Below, in pieces: positions 7,618-15,448 of a DNA stretch of 28,066 nucleotides (its first letter is position 1; every line of letters begins with the position of its first letter). Position numbers and translations under genes: made by a program. Below the pieces are notes generated by a model. The model made no database searches. It saw nothing but the letters and a program-made list of their open reading frames with translations, and was not told the origin of the DNA. The DNA is from Firmicutes bacterium UBA1702 (GTDB lineage: Bacteria > Bacillota > Clostridia > Peptostreptococcales > Anaerovoracaceae). Location: positions 1-28,066 of the forward strand of contig DCJK01000014.1 of assembly GCA_002320005.1 (NCBI GenBank), written 5' to 3'.

Positions 7618-7800
7618 CTAAATTTCTTCTACGGTTACAAGATGCGAAACCTTAGCAACAGCACCGCGAGTCTGCGGAGTGTCAGCTAATTCTACTGAGT
7701 GGTGCATCTTTTTAAGTCCCAACGCTTCAACAACTTTTCTCTGTTTAGGGGAAGCGCCGATTGTGCTCTTTGTTAAAGTGATTTTAATCATTTTTGCCAT
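7618..7800 (-). CDS. rpmD: 50S ribosomal protein L30
   Basis: This 60-aa protein has the single ferredoxin-like L30 fold: IKITLTKSTIGASPKQRKVV, then ALGLKK and SVELADTPQTRGAVAKVSHL. The start MAKMIK at 7798-7800 is supported by GGAGG nine bases upstream. It lies between rpsE and rplO as expected. Confidence 0.97.
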   Translation of the reverse strand: MAKMIKITLTKSTIGASPKQRKVVEALGLKKMHHSVELADTPQTRGAVAKVSHLVTVEEI

Positions 7801-7813
7801 CTCGCTTTTCCTC

Positions 7814-8317
7814 CTATCCTAAGATTTCTTCTTTTGTTTTGCCTCTCAGCTTGGCAACCTTTTCAACTGTCATCATGCCTTTAAGACCTTCCAGTGTGGC
7901 ATATGCCATGTTGCCGGTGTTGTTTGAGCCGATGGATTTAGCTCTTACGTCTCTGATTCCCGCAGCTTCCAGAACTGTACGTACTGATGAGCCTGCGATA
8001 ACTCCTGTACCTTGTGCAGCCGGCATGATCAAAACTTTACCTGCTCCGAAAACGCCCAGGTTTCTGTGTGGTACAGTAGTTCCTACTGTAGGAACATATA
8101 TTAAATTCTTTTTTGCATCTTCTTCAGCTTTTCTTACAGCTTCAGGGATTTCCTGAGATTTTCCCAGACCTACGCCTACGTGACCGTTTTCATCTCCGAC
8201 TACAACGGTTACGCTGAATCTCATGTTTCTGCCGCCCTTAACTGTCTTTGCAACTCTTCTTATGCTAACGATAGTTGATTTTAAGTCCAGCTTGGATGCA
8301 TCAATGATATTACGCAT
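7814..8317 (-). CDS. rpsE: 30S ribosomal protein S5
   Basis: S5 is at the mRNA entry site and affects accuracy; its N-terminal loop is where spectinomycin resistance arises. The 167-aa product has the double-stranded-RNA-binding fold RRVAKTVKGGRNMRFSVTVV followed by GDENGHVGVGLGKSQEIPEA and the C-terminal domain GTGVIAGSSVRTVLEAAGIRD. The glycine pair of the KGGR loop is intact. The RBS is AGGAGG. Confidence 0.98.
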   Translation of the reverse strand: MRNIIDASKLDLKSTIVSIRRVAKTVKGGRNMRFSVTVVVGDENGHVGVGLGKSQEIPEAVRKAEEDAKKNLIYVPTVGTTVPHRNLGVFGAGKVLIMPAAQGTGVIAGSSVRTVLEAAGIRDVRAKSIGSNNTGNMAYATLEGLKGMMTVEKVAKLRGKTKEEILG

Positions 8318-8333
8318 TCCTTATTTCCTCCTG

Positions 8334-8699
8334 TTAGAATTTTAATCCGCCTTCGCGAGCGCCTTCAGCTAATTCTGCTACTCTTCCGTGATATAAGAAT
8401 CCGCCTCTGTCGAAACAAACTTCTTCGATACCCTTTTCAAGAGCTCTTTTAGCTAATGCTGCTCCTACCTTCTTTGCAGCCTCTTTGTTTCCACCGTATC
8501 CTACTTCTGCCTTCAGTTCCTTGTCCAGTGATGAAGCTGCAACCAGTGTGGTTCCGTTTACATCGTCGATTATCTGTGCAGAAATGTTCTTGTTGGATCT
8601 GTAAACGCAAAGTCTCGGTCTTTCAGGAGTTCCATAAAGGTTTTTTCTTACTCTTTCGTGTCTTTTGACACGTCTTGTATTTCTGCTTTCTTTAGCCAT
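8334..8699 (-). CDS. rplR: 50S ribosomal protein L18
   Basis: L18 binds 5S rRNA together with L5. The product is MAKESRNTRRVKRHERVRKN and onward, 121 aa, with RPRLCVYRSNKNISAQIIDD, and the conserved end FDRGGFLYHGRVAELAEGAREGG split over the last 30 residues. A GTG two codons upstream (8703-8705) is possible, but it leaves only 4 nt to AAAGGAG. The ATG at 8697-8699 has a 10-nt spacing and is preferred. Confidence 0.96.
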   Translation of the reverse strand: MAKESRNTRRVKRHERVRKNLYGTPERPRLCVYRSNKNISAQIIDDVNGTTLVAASSLDKELKAEVGYGGNKEAAKKVGAALAKRALEKGIEEVCFDRGGFLYHGRVAELAEGAREGGLKF

Positions 8700-8719
8700 T
8701 TTCACTTCACTCCTTTCTC

Positions 8720-9262
8720 TTACTTAGCGCCGGCCTTGCCTTCTTTTCTGCGGATAACTTCATCAGCATACTTGATACCCTTGCCCTTATAAGGTTCAGG
8801 ACGTCTCCATGCTCTGATGTTTGCCGCATAGTTTCCGACAAGCGCCTTATCGATTCCCTTTACAACGATCTCTGTTGCGGAAGGACACTCAGTTGTTATT
8901 CCTTCAGGGTCTTCCAGTTCTACAGGATGTGAATATCCAAGGCTGAGTACCAGAGTCTTTCCCTTCTTCTCTGCCTTATAGCCAACGCCTACAAGCTGCA
9001 TCTTCTTTTCGAAGCCTGCTGTTACGCCTGTAACCATATTGTTTATTAAAGTTCTTGCAAGTCCGTGCTGAGATCTGTATTCTCTCTGGTCGCTGTCTCT
9101 TGATACGTTTACAACGCCTTCTGCAACCTCAACTTTTATCAGCTTGCTGATCTGTTCTTGCAGCTGTCCCTTAGGTCCTTTAACGGTAACAACATTGTTA
9201 GCGTCTACCGTTACTTCTACGCCGGCAGGAACAACTACAGGTTTTTTACCAATTCTTGACAT
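8720..9262 (-). CDS. rplF: 50S ribosomal protein L6
   Basis: L6 is near the factor-binding site and contacts the sarcin-ricin region. The 180-aa product starts MSRIGKKPVVVPAGVEV and has the two repeated L6 domains. The second ends in the family signature RRPEPYKGKGIKYADEVIRR and KEGKAGAK. The RBS GGAGGAA is upstream. Its place between rpsH and rplR is standard. Confidence 0.98.
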   Translation of the reverse strand: MSRIGKKPVVVPAGVEVTVDANNVVTVKGPKGQLQEQISKLIKVEVAEGVVNVSRDSDQREYRSQHGLARTLINNMVTGVTAGFEKKMQLVGVGYKAEKKGKTLVLSLGYSHPVELEDPEGITTECPSATEIVVKGIDKALVGNYAANIRAWRRPEPYKGKGIKYADEVIRRKEGKAGAK

Positions 9263-9274
9263 CTTCAGTTCCTC

Positions 9275-9673
9275 CTACCATACATAACAAATTACTTCGC
9301 CGCCGACTCCAAGACGTCTGGCTTCTTTATCGCTTACTACTCCTTTTGAAGTAGAGATGATTGCGATTCCCAGTCCTCCTAAAACTCTTGGAACCTCACC
9401 GGCTTTTGCATATTTCTTAAGGCCGGGCTTAGAAATCTTCTTGATTCCGCTGATAACCTTTTCTTTGTTTGCGCCATATTTCATGGTGATCTTGATTATG
9501 CCCTGCTTGTTATCATCTATGACTTCGAAATCCGCAATGTAGCCTTCTGTCTTTAAAATTTCGGCAATGGCTTTCTTCATGTTTGATGCCGGAATTTCAA
9601 CAGTTTCGTGTCCTACAGTATTGGCGTTTCTGATTCTCGTTAGCATATCCGCTATAGGATCTGTCATTGTCAT
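9275..9673 (-). CDS. rpsH: 30S ribosomal protein S8
   Basis: S8 is a primary 16S rRNA binder and, in E. coli, the spc-operon repressor. The 132-aa product contains TDPIADMLTRIRNANTVGHE and the C-terminal signature STSKGVVSDKEARRLGVGGE. Two methionines are close together (MTMTDP). The first (9671-9673) is chosen because GGAG lies about 10 nt upstream; the second would be about 16 nt away. Confidence 0.97.
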   Translation of the reverse strand: MTMTDPIADMLTRIRNANTVGHETVEIPASNMKKAIAEILKTEGYIADFEVIDDNKQGIIKITMKYGANKEKVISGIKKISKPGLKKYAKAGEVPRVLGGLGIAIISTSKGVVSDKEARRLGVGGEVICYVW

Positions 9674-9698
9674 TACAGTATTTCTCCTTTCTTTTATA

Positions 9699-9884
9699 TT
9701 ACCAGCTTGCTTTTCTTACGCCAGGAATTTCTCCTTTGTATGCAAGCTCTCTGAAGCAAATACGGCAGATACCGTATTTTCTCAATACAGCATGAGGTCT
9801 TCCGCAAAGTCTGCATCTTGTATATGCACGAGTTGAATATTTAGGTTTTCTCTGCTGCTTTACTTTGAGAGATGTTTTTGCCAT
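9699..9884 (-). CDS. rpsZ: 30S ribosomal protein S14, zinc-binding type Z
   Basis: This short 61-aa S14 carries the zinc ribbon C24-x2-C27 and C40-x2-C43 (CRLCGRPH and CRICFRELAYKGEIPGVRKASW, in part). It is therefore the zinc-containing form that replaces the longer zinc-free rpsN in many Gram-positives. It lies between rplE and rpsH. The start follows an AGGAGGGAAT-type RBS. Confidence 0.98.
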   Translation of the reverse strand: MAKTSLKVKQQRKPKYSTRAYTRCRLCGRPHAVLRKYGICRICFRELAYKGEIPGVRKASW

Positions 9885-9893
9885 GATTCCCTC

Positions 9894-10436
9894 CTATTTC
9901 TCAAACGGCATTCCTAAAAGTTCAAGCAGTGCCTGAGCTTCTTCGTCAGTTTTAGCCGTTGTTGTAAATACAATGTTCATACCTTTAATCATATCAACCT
10001 TATCGTAGTTGATTTCAGGGAAGATCAACTGTTCTTTGATACCCATCGAATAGTTTCCTCTGCCGTCAAAGGAGTTCTTGCTAACGCCCTTGAAGTCTCT
10101 TACTCTCGGAAGGGAGATGTTAAAGAGCTTGTCAACAAATTCGTACATGTTGTCGCCTCTGAGGGTAACCTTTGCACCTACAGGCATTCCCTGTCTGACT
10201 TTGAAGTTTGCGATTGACTTCTTTGCCTTTGTGATAACAGGTTTCTGCCCGCTTATCAGAGCGATTTCTTCAACTGCGGATTCCATAACTTTCGCGTTAT
10301 CCTTAGCTTCGCCAAGTCCCATGTTTATTGTAACCTTTTCCAGCTTAGGAACTTCCATAACATTGCTGTAATTGAATTTTTCCTTTAATGCGCCGAAAAC
10401 GTGTTCATCATACATTGTCTTTAATCTTGCTGTCAA
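9894..10436 (-). CDS. rplE: 50S ribosomal protein L5
   Basis: L5 binds 5S rRNA and contacts the P-site tRNA elbow. The 180-aa product contains NVMEVPKLEKVTINMGLGEA, GQKPVITKAKKSIANFKVR and the end IVFTTTAKTDEEAQALLELL. The start codon is TTG (10434-10436), with GGAGG eight bases upstream and no suitable ATG before MYDEH. The RBS overlaps the rplX stop codon. Confidence 0.97.
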   Translation of the reverse strand: MTARLKTMYDEHVFGALKEKFNYSNVMEVPKLEKVTINMGLGEAKDNAKVMESAVEEIALISGQKPVITKAKKSIANFKVRQGMPVGAKVTLRGDNMYEFVDKLFNISLPRVRDFKGVSKNSFDGRGNYSMGIKEQLIFPEINYDKVDMIKGMNIVFTTTAKTDEEAQALLELLGMPFEK

Positions 10437-10453
10437 AATACTCTCCTCCTTTC

Positions 10454-10759
10454 CTAGTCTATTACAGCGCCCGTCTTCTTGGACACTCTTACTTTTTTAC
10501 CGTTCTCTACTTTGTAGCCGACTCTTGTTCCCTGCTTTGTCTTTGAATCGTAAAGCATTACATTTGAAGCGTCGATAGGGCCTTCCATATGCTTGATTTC
10601 TGCGCCTGCCTTAGGTGTGGCTTTTGCGTGCTTAGTCTGCATGTTTACGCCCTGAACAACGACTTTGTTTTCTTTAGGCATTGCTTTGAGAACCTTGCCG
10701 GTTTTGCCTTTATCCTTACCGGTGATAACTACCACCGTATCGTCTTTCTTTATACGCAT
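10454..10759 (-). CDS. rplX: 50S ribosomal protein L24
   Basis: L24 is an assembly initiator for the large subunit. The 101-aa product begins with the KOW motif (IKKDDTVVVITGKDKGKTGKV) and contains VQGVNMQTKHAKATPK and GPIDASNVMLYD, all typical of the family. The start has GGAGGTAAC upstream. It sits between rplN and rplE. Confidence 0.97.
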   Translation of the reverse strand: MRIKKDDTVVVITGKDKGKTGKVLKAMPKENKVVVQGVNMQTKHAKATPKAGAEIKHMEGPIDASNVMLYDSKTKQGTRVGYKVENGKKVRVSKKTGAVID

Positions 10760-10771
10760 CTTTGTTACCTC

Positions 10772-11146
10772 CTACAGTACTTCCGGTGCCAATGAAACGA
10801 TCTTCATAAAGCCTTTTTCTCTCAGCTCTCTGGCAACCGGTCCGAAGATACGAGTTCCAACAGGGTTCTTATCTTCTTTATCTTTGATGATTACTGCAGC
10901 ATTCTGGTCGAACTTAACATAGCTTCCGTCTGCTCTTCTGGCACCATGTTTGCTTCTAACCACTACAGCCTTCACAACATCGCCTTTCTTTACAACTCCA
11001 CCCGGAGTAGCTTCTTTTACCGCACAAACGATAACATCGCCGATGTTAGCGTACTGGCGGCTTGTGCCTCCTAAGATACGGATGCAAAGAAGTTCTTTTG
11101 CTCCGGAATTGTCGGCAACTCTTAATCTGGTTTCTGTCTGAATCAT
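10772..11146 (-). CDS. rplN: 50S ribosomal protein L14
   Basis: L14 forms intersubunit bridges. The 124-aa product starts MIQTETRLRVADNSGAKELL and ends REKGFMKIVSLAPEVL. The VKKGDVVKAVVVRSKHGARR stretch is also present. Length and motifs match the family closely. The RBS is GGAGGCAC. It lies between rpsQ and rplX. Confidence 0.98.
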   Translation of the reverse strand: MIQTETRLRVADNSGAKELLCIRILGGTSRQYANIGDVIVCAVKEATPGGVVKKGDVVKAVVVRSKHGARRADGSYVKFDQNAAVIIKDKEDKNPVGTRIFGPVARELREKGFMKIVSLAPEVL

Positions 11147-11161
11147 GATCTGGTGCCTCCT

Positions 11162-11422
11162 TTATTTAACCTTTTCAATGATGTTAACAAGTCTCCATCT
11201 CTTATCCTTAGATAATGGTCTTGTTTCCATAATTCTTACTTTATCGCCGATCTGGCATTCGTTATTTTCATCGTGAACTTTGACTTTCTTGGTTCTCTTT
11301 ACAGCTTTTCCGTAAAGGGAATGTCTTACGAAGTCTTCGATGGCAACAACTACAGTCTTATCCATTTTGTCTGATACAACAACACCGACTTTAGTCTTTC
11401 TTCTGTTTCTTTCAACTGTCAT
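11162..11422 (-). CDS. rpsQ: 30S ribosomal protein S17
   Basis: S17 is an OB-fold, early-binding 16S rRNA protein. The 86-aa product contains RKTKVGVVVSDKMDKTVVVA, VKRTKKVKVHDENN and GDKVRIMETRPLSKDKRWRL. The start follows GGAGGATGTAAT. It lies between rpmC and rplN in the normal order. Confidence 0.97.
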   Translation of the reverse strand: MTVERNRRKTKVGVVVSDKMDKTVVVAIEDFVRHSLYGKAVKRTKKVKVHDENNECQIGDKVRIMETRPLSKDKRWRLVNIIEKVK

Positions 11423-11440
11423 ATTACATCCTCCTTCCTA

Positions 11441-11644
11441 TTAGCCTTGAACCTTTGCCAGTTCTTTTTCTCTGATGATGGTCTTGACTCTTGCAATGTC
11501 CTTCTTGAGTTCTCTCATCTTAACAGGGTTTTCAAGCTGTCCTGTTGCGTGCTGGAATCTCAGGTTGAACAGTTCTTTTTTCATCTTGGACAGTTCTGTA
11601 TTCAGTTCAATCTCTGTCATGTCTCTCATTTTCTTCAATTCCAT
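11441..11644 (-). CDS. rpmC: 50S ribosomal protein L29
   Basis: This 67-aa helical protein lies at the exit tunnel, where it contacts trigger factor and SRP. It contains the family pattern MTEIELNTELSKMKKELFNL, FQHATGQLENPVKMRELKKD and IARVKTIIREKE. Its ATG overlaps the rplP stop codon in a TAATG arrangement, so translation is probably coupled. Confidence 0.97.
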   Translation of the reverse strand: MELKKMRDMTEIELNTELSKMKKELFNLRFQHATGQLENPVKMRELKKDIARVKTIIREKELAKVQG

Positions 11645-12075
11645 TATGCTTCACCACCCTTTGCTTCTTGTTCCTTGATGGCAAACTTACATTTTACAGG
11701 CAGTTTGTGTGCAGCAAGTCTCATAGCTTCTCTTGCTTTCTCTTCTGAAACTCCTTCGATCTCAAACATAACTCTGCCTGGTTTAACTACTGCTACCCAG
11801 TACTCAGGAGCACCTTTACCGGAACCCATACGTACTTCTGCAGGTTTCTTTGTTACTGACTTGTGTGGGAAAATTTTAATATATACTTTACCACCTCTTT
11901 TGATTGATCTTGTCATAGCTACTCTGGCAGCCTCGATCTGGTTAGAGGTGATCCATCCACATTCCTGTGAAACTAATCCGTATGAACCATAGGTGATTGT
12001 ATTACCTTTGGTTGCAACGCCCTTCATTCTTCCTCTGTGAACTCTTCTGCGTTTAACGCGCTTTGGCATTAACAT
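11644..12075 (-). CDS. rplP: 50S ribosomal protein L16
   Basis: L16 supports the A-site tRNA and the peptidyl transferase centre. The 143-aa product has MLMPKRVKRRRVHRGRMKG, the glycine-rich ITYGSYGLVSQE and the signature RMGSGKGAPEYWVAVVKPGR. The start at 12073-12075 is 10 nt after GGAGG; the second Met is two codons in. It overlaps rpmC by one base. Confidence 0.98.
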   Translation of the reverse strand: MLMPKRVKRRRVHRGRMKGVATKGNTITYGSYGLVSQECGWITSNQIEAARVAMTRSIKRGGKVYIKIFPHKSVTKKPAEVRMGSGKGAPEYWVAVVKPGRVMFEIEGVSEEKAREAMRLAAHKLPVKCKFAIKEQEAKGGEA

Positions 12076-12102
12076 GGCTAAAGTTCCTCCTTTCCAAAAT
12101 CT

Positions 12103-12984
12103 TTATGCTTCGGTTGTCTCAACTGCTTCTGTTGCTTCAACCTGTGGTTCTTTTACTTGCGGCTCTGCTTTAGGAGCTTTTCTTACTCTTGGGTTTACAG
12201 CCTTAGGAGCTTCGGCTCTTTCATTTCTAGGGCCTCTGCCGTTTCCGCGTCTTTCGCCGTTATCTCTGCGGTTTCCGCGTCTTTCGCCGTCTCTCTTAGG
12301 TCTTCTTTCTCTCTTTTCGCGCTTTTCTTCGCGAACCGGGCTCTGTAATCCCTTGTCAAGAACTTCGCCATGGTTAATCCATACCTTTACACCGATTTTA
12401 CCGTATGTGGTGTCTGCTTCTGCAAATCCGTAATCGATGTCAGCTCTTAAAGTGTGAAGAGGAACGTTGCCTTCGCTGTACTTTTCGCTTCTGGCGATTT
12501 CAGCTCCGCCAAGTCTGCCTGATACGGCAACCTTGATTCCCTTGGCACCGGCTTTCATTGTTCTGCCGATTACCTGCTTCATTGCTCTTCTGAAGGATAC
12601 ACGTCTTTCCAGTGACTGAGCAACGTTTTCAGCTGTGAGCTGTGCGTCAAGTTCTGCTCTTCTTACTTCTTCGATTGAAATTTCAACTTCCTTACCGGTC
12701 ATCTTTACTAAGTCCTTCTTCAGAACTTCGATGCCGTCGCCGGATCTTCCGATTACCATTCCGGGCTTAGCTGTAAGAACGATAACTCTGATCTTGGTTT
12801 CAGATGCTCTCTCGATAAGAACTTTTGAAACGCCGGCTGCATATAATTTCTTCTTTACATAGTTTCTTACCTGATTATCTTCTGCAAGAAAATCCGCAAA
12901 GTTCTTTTTATCTCCATACCATTTGGAGTCCCAGTCTTTGATAACGCCCACTCTTAAGCCATGTGGACTAACTTTCTGACCCAT
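12103..12984 (-). CDS. rpsC: 30S ribosomal protein S3 with long C-terminal tail
   Basis: S3 sits at the mRNA entry pore and has mRNA helicase activity with S4 and S5. The conserved core fills residues 1-215: the N-terminal GQKVSPHGLRVGVIKDWDS, the KH domain with the GXXG loop (VIGRSG, 77-82) and the C-terminal domain ending in GVKVWINHGEVL. The protein is 293 aa, about 70-75 longer than usual. Residues 217-257 are rich in Arg, Lys, Glu and Gly (two ERRGN units), followed by an Ala/Pro/Lys stretch and an acidic end (residues about 275-293). The start has GGAGGTTCATTA upstream. The function of the tail is unknown. Confidence 0.97.
   Translation of the reverse strand: MGQKVSPHGLRVGVIKDWDSKWYGDKKNFADFLAEDNQVRNYVKKKLYAAGVSKVLIERASETKIRVIVLTAKPGMVIGRSGDGIEVLKKDLVKMTGKEVEISIEEVRRAELDAQLTAENVAQSLERRVSFRRAMKQVIGRTMKAGAKGIKVAVSGRLGGAEIARSEKYSEGNVPLHTLRADIDYGFAEADTTYGKIGVKVWINHGEVLDKGLQSPVREEKREKRERRPKRDGERRGNRRDNGERRGNGRGPRNERAEAPKAVNPRVRKAPKAEPQVKEPQVEATEAVETTEA
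12241..12290 (+). repeat. 20-bp direct repeat inside the rpsC tail
   Basis: Two identical 20-bp copies lie at 12241-12260 and 12271-12290, with a period of 30 bp. They encode the ERRGN units of the S3 C-terminal tail. The 30-bp period keeps the frame, as expected for a tail grown by in-frame duplication. Confidence 0.85.
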
Positions 12985-13000
12985 TAATGAACCTCCTATC

Positions 13001-13336
13001 TTATTCCTTTTCTCTTAAAGTTACGCCAACGTGGCTTGATCTCTTCAGGATAATTGATGCTCTTCCCTGGGAACCTGCTCTCCATCTCTTCATTGTAGGT
13101 CCCTGGTGTGCATAAATTTCAGCAACATATAAATCGTCCGGATTCATATCGAAGTTGTTTTCTGCGTTTGCTGCAGCTGATTTAACAACTTTTTCTACGA
13201 TCTGAGAACCTTTGCCCGGGGTGAACTTTAAAATGTTCAATGCCTCGTTTAAGTCCTTACCTCTTACTAAGTCTGTAACAGGTTTCAGCTTGATAGGAGA
13301 CATTCTTACGTATTTTGCAACTGCTTTTGCTTCCAT
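13001..13336 (-). CDS. rplV: 50S ribosomal protein L22
   Basis: L22 lines the peptide exit tunnel; its long beta-hairpin is a known site of macrolide resistance changes. The 111-aa product has AVAKYVRMSPIKLKPVTDLV, the RGK motif and the hairpin region AHQGPTMKRWRAGSQGRAS. The start is 10 nt after AAAGGAG. It lies between rpsS and rpsC. Confidence 0.97.
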   Translation of the reverse strand: MEAKAVAKYVRMSPIKLKPVTDLVRGKDLNEALNILKFTPGKGSQIVEKVVKSAAANAENNFDMNPDDLYVAEIYAHQGPTMKRWRAGSQGRASIILKRSSHVGVTLREKE

Positions 13337-13354
13337 TGTTCATGTTCTCCTTTC

Positions 13355-13636
13355 TTATTTCTTAACCTTTGAAGACTTATCGGCTGCATGACCTCTGTAG
13401 TTTCTGGTCGGAGCAAATTCTCCGAGTCTGTGTCCTACCATGTCTTCAGTAATGTACACAGGCACATGCTTTTTGCCGTCGTGCACTGCGATGGTGTGTC
13501 CCACCATCTGCGGGAATATTGTTGATGGTCTTGACCATGTTTTAATGACTTTCTTTTCGTTAGCCGCGTTCATCTCATCGATGGCTTTAAGCAGCTTCGC
13601 GTTTACGAAAGGGCCTTTTTTAAGTGATCTACCCAT
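13355..13636 (-). CDS. rpsS: 30S ribosomal protein S19
   Basis: S19 is in the small-subunit head and pairs with S13. The 93-aa product has MGRSLKKGPFVNAKLLKAID, WSRPSTIFPQMVGHTIAVHD and the signature GHRLGEFAPTRNYRGHAADK. The RBS is AAGGAGC. Order rplB-rpsS-rplV is standard. Confidence 0.98.
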   Translation of the reverse strand: MGRSLKKGPFVNAKLLKAIDEMNAANEKKVIKTWSRPSTIFPQMVGHTIAVHDGKKHVPVYITEDMVGHRLGEFAPTRNYRGHAADKSSKVKK

Positions 13637-13654
13637 TATTTATGCTCCTTCCTA

Positions 13655-14488
13655 TTATTTTTCATTTCTTCTCTTTACGATATATTGATTTGAAGCTTTG
13701 TTTTTCTTTCTTGTCTTATATCCAAGTGCAGGCTTGCCCCAAGGAGTAACAGGACTCTTGCGTCCAACAGGAGCTCTTCCTTCACCACCGCCATGTGGGT
13801 GATCGTTAGGGTTCATTACGGAACCTCTAACTGTAGGTCTGATTCCCATGTGTCTCTTTCTTCCTGCTTTACCGATCTGGATATTAGCATGGTCTAAGTT
13901 TCCAACTTCGCCGATAGTGGCTCTGCATCTCATGCTTACTTTTCTTACTTCTCCGGATGGCAGTCTTACCTGAGCGTAGTCGCCTTCCTTTGCCATAAGC
14001 TGTGCTCCGTTACCGGCTGATCTTGCCAGCTGGCCACCCTTTCCGGGTTTGAGCTCAACGTTATGGATGATTGTACCTACCGGGATATTTGCGATTGGAA
14101 GAGCGTTTCCTATCACGATATCTGCTTCCGGTCCGGATACGATTGTCTGTCCTACCTGCAGTTTGTTAGGAGCGATGATATATCTCTTTTCTCCGTCTGC
14201 ATAAGCAATCAGTGCGATATTTGCGCTTCTGTTCGGGTCATATTCGATTGTCTTTACGGTTCCCGGAACATTATCTTTATCTCTCTTGAAATCGATGATT
14301 CTGTATTTCGGTCTTGTGCCGCCGCCCTGGTGTCTTACCGTAATCTTACCTCTGTTGTTTCTTCCTGCATGCTTCTTAAGAGTTACAGTCAGGGATTTTT
14401 CAGGGGTGGTCGCGGTAATTTCTTCAAAAGTGGAGACTGTCATTCCTCTCAGACCAGGAGTAGTCGGATTGTATTTTCTAATTCCCAT
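13655..14488 (-). CDS. rplB: 50S ribosomal protein L2
   Basis: L2 is one of the proteins closest to the peptidyl transferase centre. The 277-aa product starts MGIRKYNPTTPGLRGMTVS and contains VRHQGGGTRPKYRIIDFKRD and the C-terminal NPNDHPHGGGEGRAP loop that holds the conserved histidine. The RBS is AGGAGG eight bases before the ATG. Confidence 0.98.
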   Translation of the reverse strand: MGIRKYNPTTPGLRGMTVSTFEEITATTPEKSLTVTLKKHAGRNNRGKITVRHQGGGTRPKYRIIDFKRDKDNVPGTVKTIEYDPNRSANIALIAYADGEKRYIIAPNKLQVGQTIVSGPEADIVIGNALPIANIPVGTIIHNVELKPGKGGQLARSAGNGAQLMAKEGDYAQVRLPSGEVRKVSMRCRATIGEVGNLDHANIQIGKAGRKRHMGIRPTVRGSVMNPNDHPHGGGEGRAPVGRKSPVTPWGKPALGYKTRKKNKASNQYIVKRRNEK

Positions 14489-14506
14489 TTTTTGCTACCT
14501 CCTATA

Positions 14507-14797
14507 TTATAGTCCCTGGAAGAATTCTATATCTTTACTCTGCGGTGTGAGAGTAACGATTGCTTTTTTGTAAGCAGCGGTTCTGCCTACGGTTCTTCCC
14601 ATTCTTTTAACTTTTCCGTCATAGTTCATGATATTGACTCTGGCAACTTCCACTCCGAAGATTTCTTCAACGGCCAGCTTAACCTGGGTCTTATTAGCGT
14701 CAGTTGCAACCTTGAATGTGTACTTTTTGTCTTGAGCCACATCCATACTCTGTTCTGAAATAACCGGTTCCAGAATAATGTCGTATGCTGTCTTCAT
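14507..14797 (-). CDS. rplW: 50S ribosomal protein L23
   Basis: L23 is at the tunnel exit, where trigger factor and SRP dock. The 96-aa product has YDIILEPVISEQSMDVAQDK, the NKTQVKLAVEEIFGVEVARV stretch and GRTAAYKKAIVTL. Its ATG overlaps the rplD stop codon as TAATG, indicating translational coupling. Confidence 0.97.
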   Translation of the reverse strand: MKTAYDIILEPVISEQSMDVAQDKKYTFKVATDANKTQVKLAVEEIFGVEVARVNIMNYDGKVKRMGRTVGRTAAYKKAIVTLTPQSKDIEFFQGL

Positions 14798-15420
14798 TAC
14801 AGGTACACCTCCTCAATTTTCTTAACTGCTTCCTGAGTTACGATGAAGCTTTCGTGGTTGACGATTTCGTAAACGTTCATCGTATTTACCAGTGCTGTTC
14901 TCACTCCGGGAATGTTTGCTGCGGACTTGATTACATTGTCGTCCTTTTCAGCCATTACGATCAAAGCTTTCTTTCCGGCCTTGATGTTTTCCAGCACCTT
15001 TACCATTTCTTTTGTCTTAGGTGCTTCAAATTTTAATTCGTCTAAAACGATAATCTCTTTTTCTGCAACCTTTGAAGAAAGAACTGACTTCATAGCAAGT
15101 CTTCTTAACTTCTTAGGAAGTGTGTATCTATAGTCTCTTGGCTTTGGAGCAAATACGATACCGCCACCGATCTGCGAAGGGTCAGTTGAATGTCCCTGTC
15201 TGTGGCGACCGGTACCTTTCTGTCTGAAAGGCTTGCGTCCGCCTCCTCTGACTTCGCCTCTGGTCTTTGCGGACTGTGTGCCCTGTCTCTGATTAGCCAG
15301 ATAGTTCTTTACTACTGCATGAACAGCGAATTCGTTTGGAGTGATTGCGAAGATTGCATCATTGAGTTCAATCTTACCAGCCTCAGCTCCAGCCATGTTA
15401 AGCATTGTTACTTTTGCCAT
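14797..15420 (-). CDS. rplD: 50S ribosomal protein L4
   Basis: L4 reaches into the exit tunnel and in E. coli is the autogenous repressor of the S10 operon. The 207-aa product has the extended-loop region RQGTQSAKTRGEVRGGGRKP, FRQKGTGRHRQGHSTDPSQI and the globular domain with RRLAMKSVLSSKV. The RBS GGAAAGGAGGAAG is strong. L4 is the natural candidate ligand for the structured rpsJ leader described below, but this is inference. Confidence 0.98.
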   Translation of the reverse strand: MAKVTMLNMAGAEAGKIELNDAIFAITPNEFAVHAVVKNYLANQRQGTQSAKTRGEVRGGGRKPFRQKGTGRHRQGHSTDPSQIGGGIVFAPKPRDYRYTLPKKLRRLAMKSVLSSKVAEKEIIVLDELKFEAPKTKEMVKVLENIKAGKKALIVMAEKDDNVIKSAANIPGVRTALVNTMNVYEIVNHESFIVTQEAVKKIEEVYL

Positions 15421-15448
15421 TTTGCTTCCTCCTTTCCAAACTCATCCT

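Noticed and set aside
12241..12290. Possible CRISPR or mobile repeat
   Set aside because: There are only two copies, in frame inside rpsC, encoding the protein tail.
14063..14512. Plus-strand open frame of 149 codons inside rplB
   Set aside because: It is the antisense shadow of rplB with a composition unlike a real protein.
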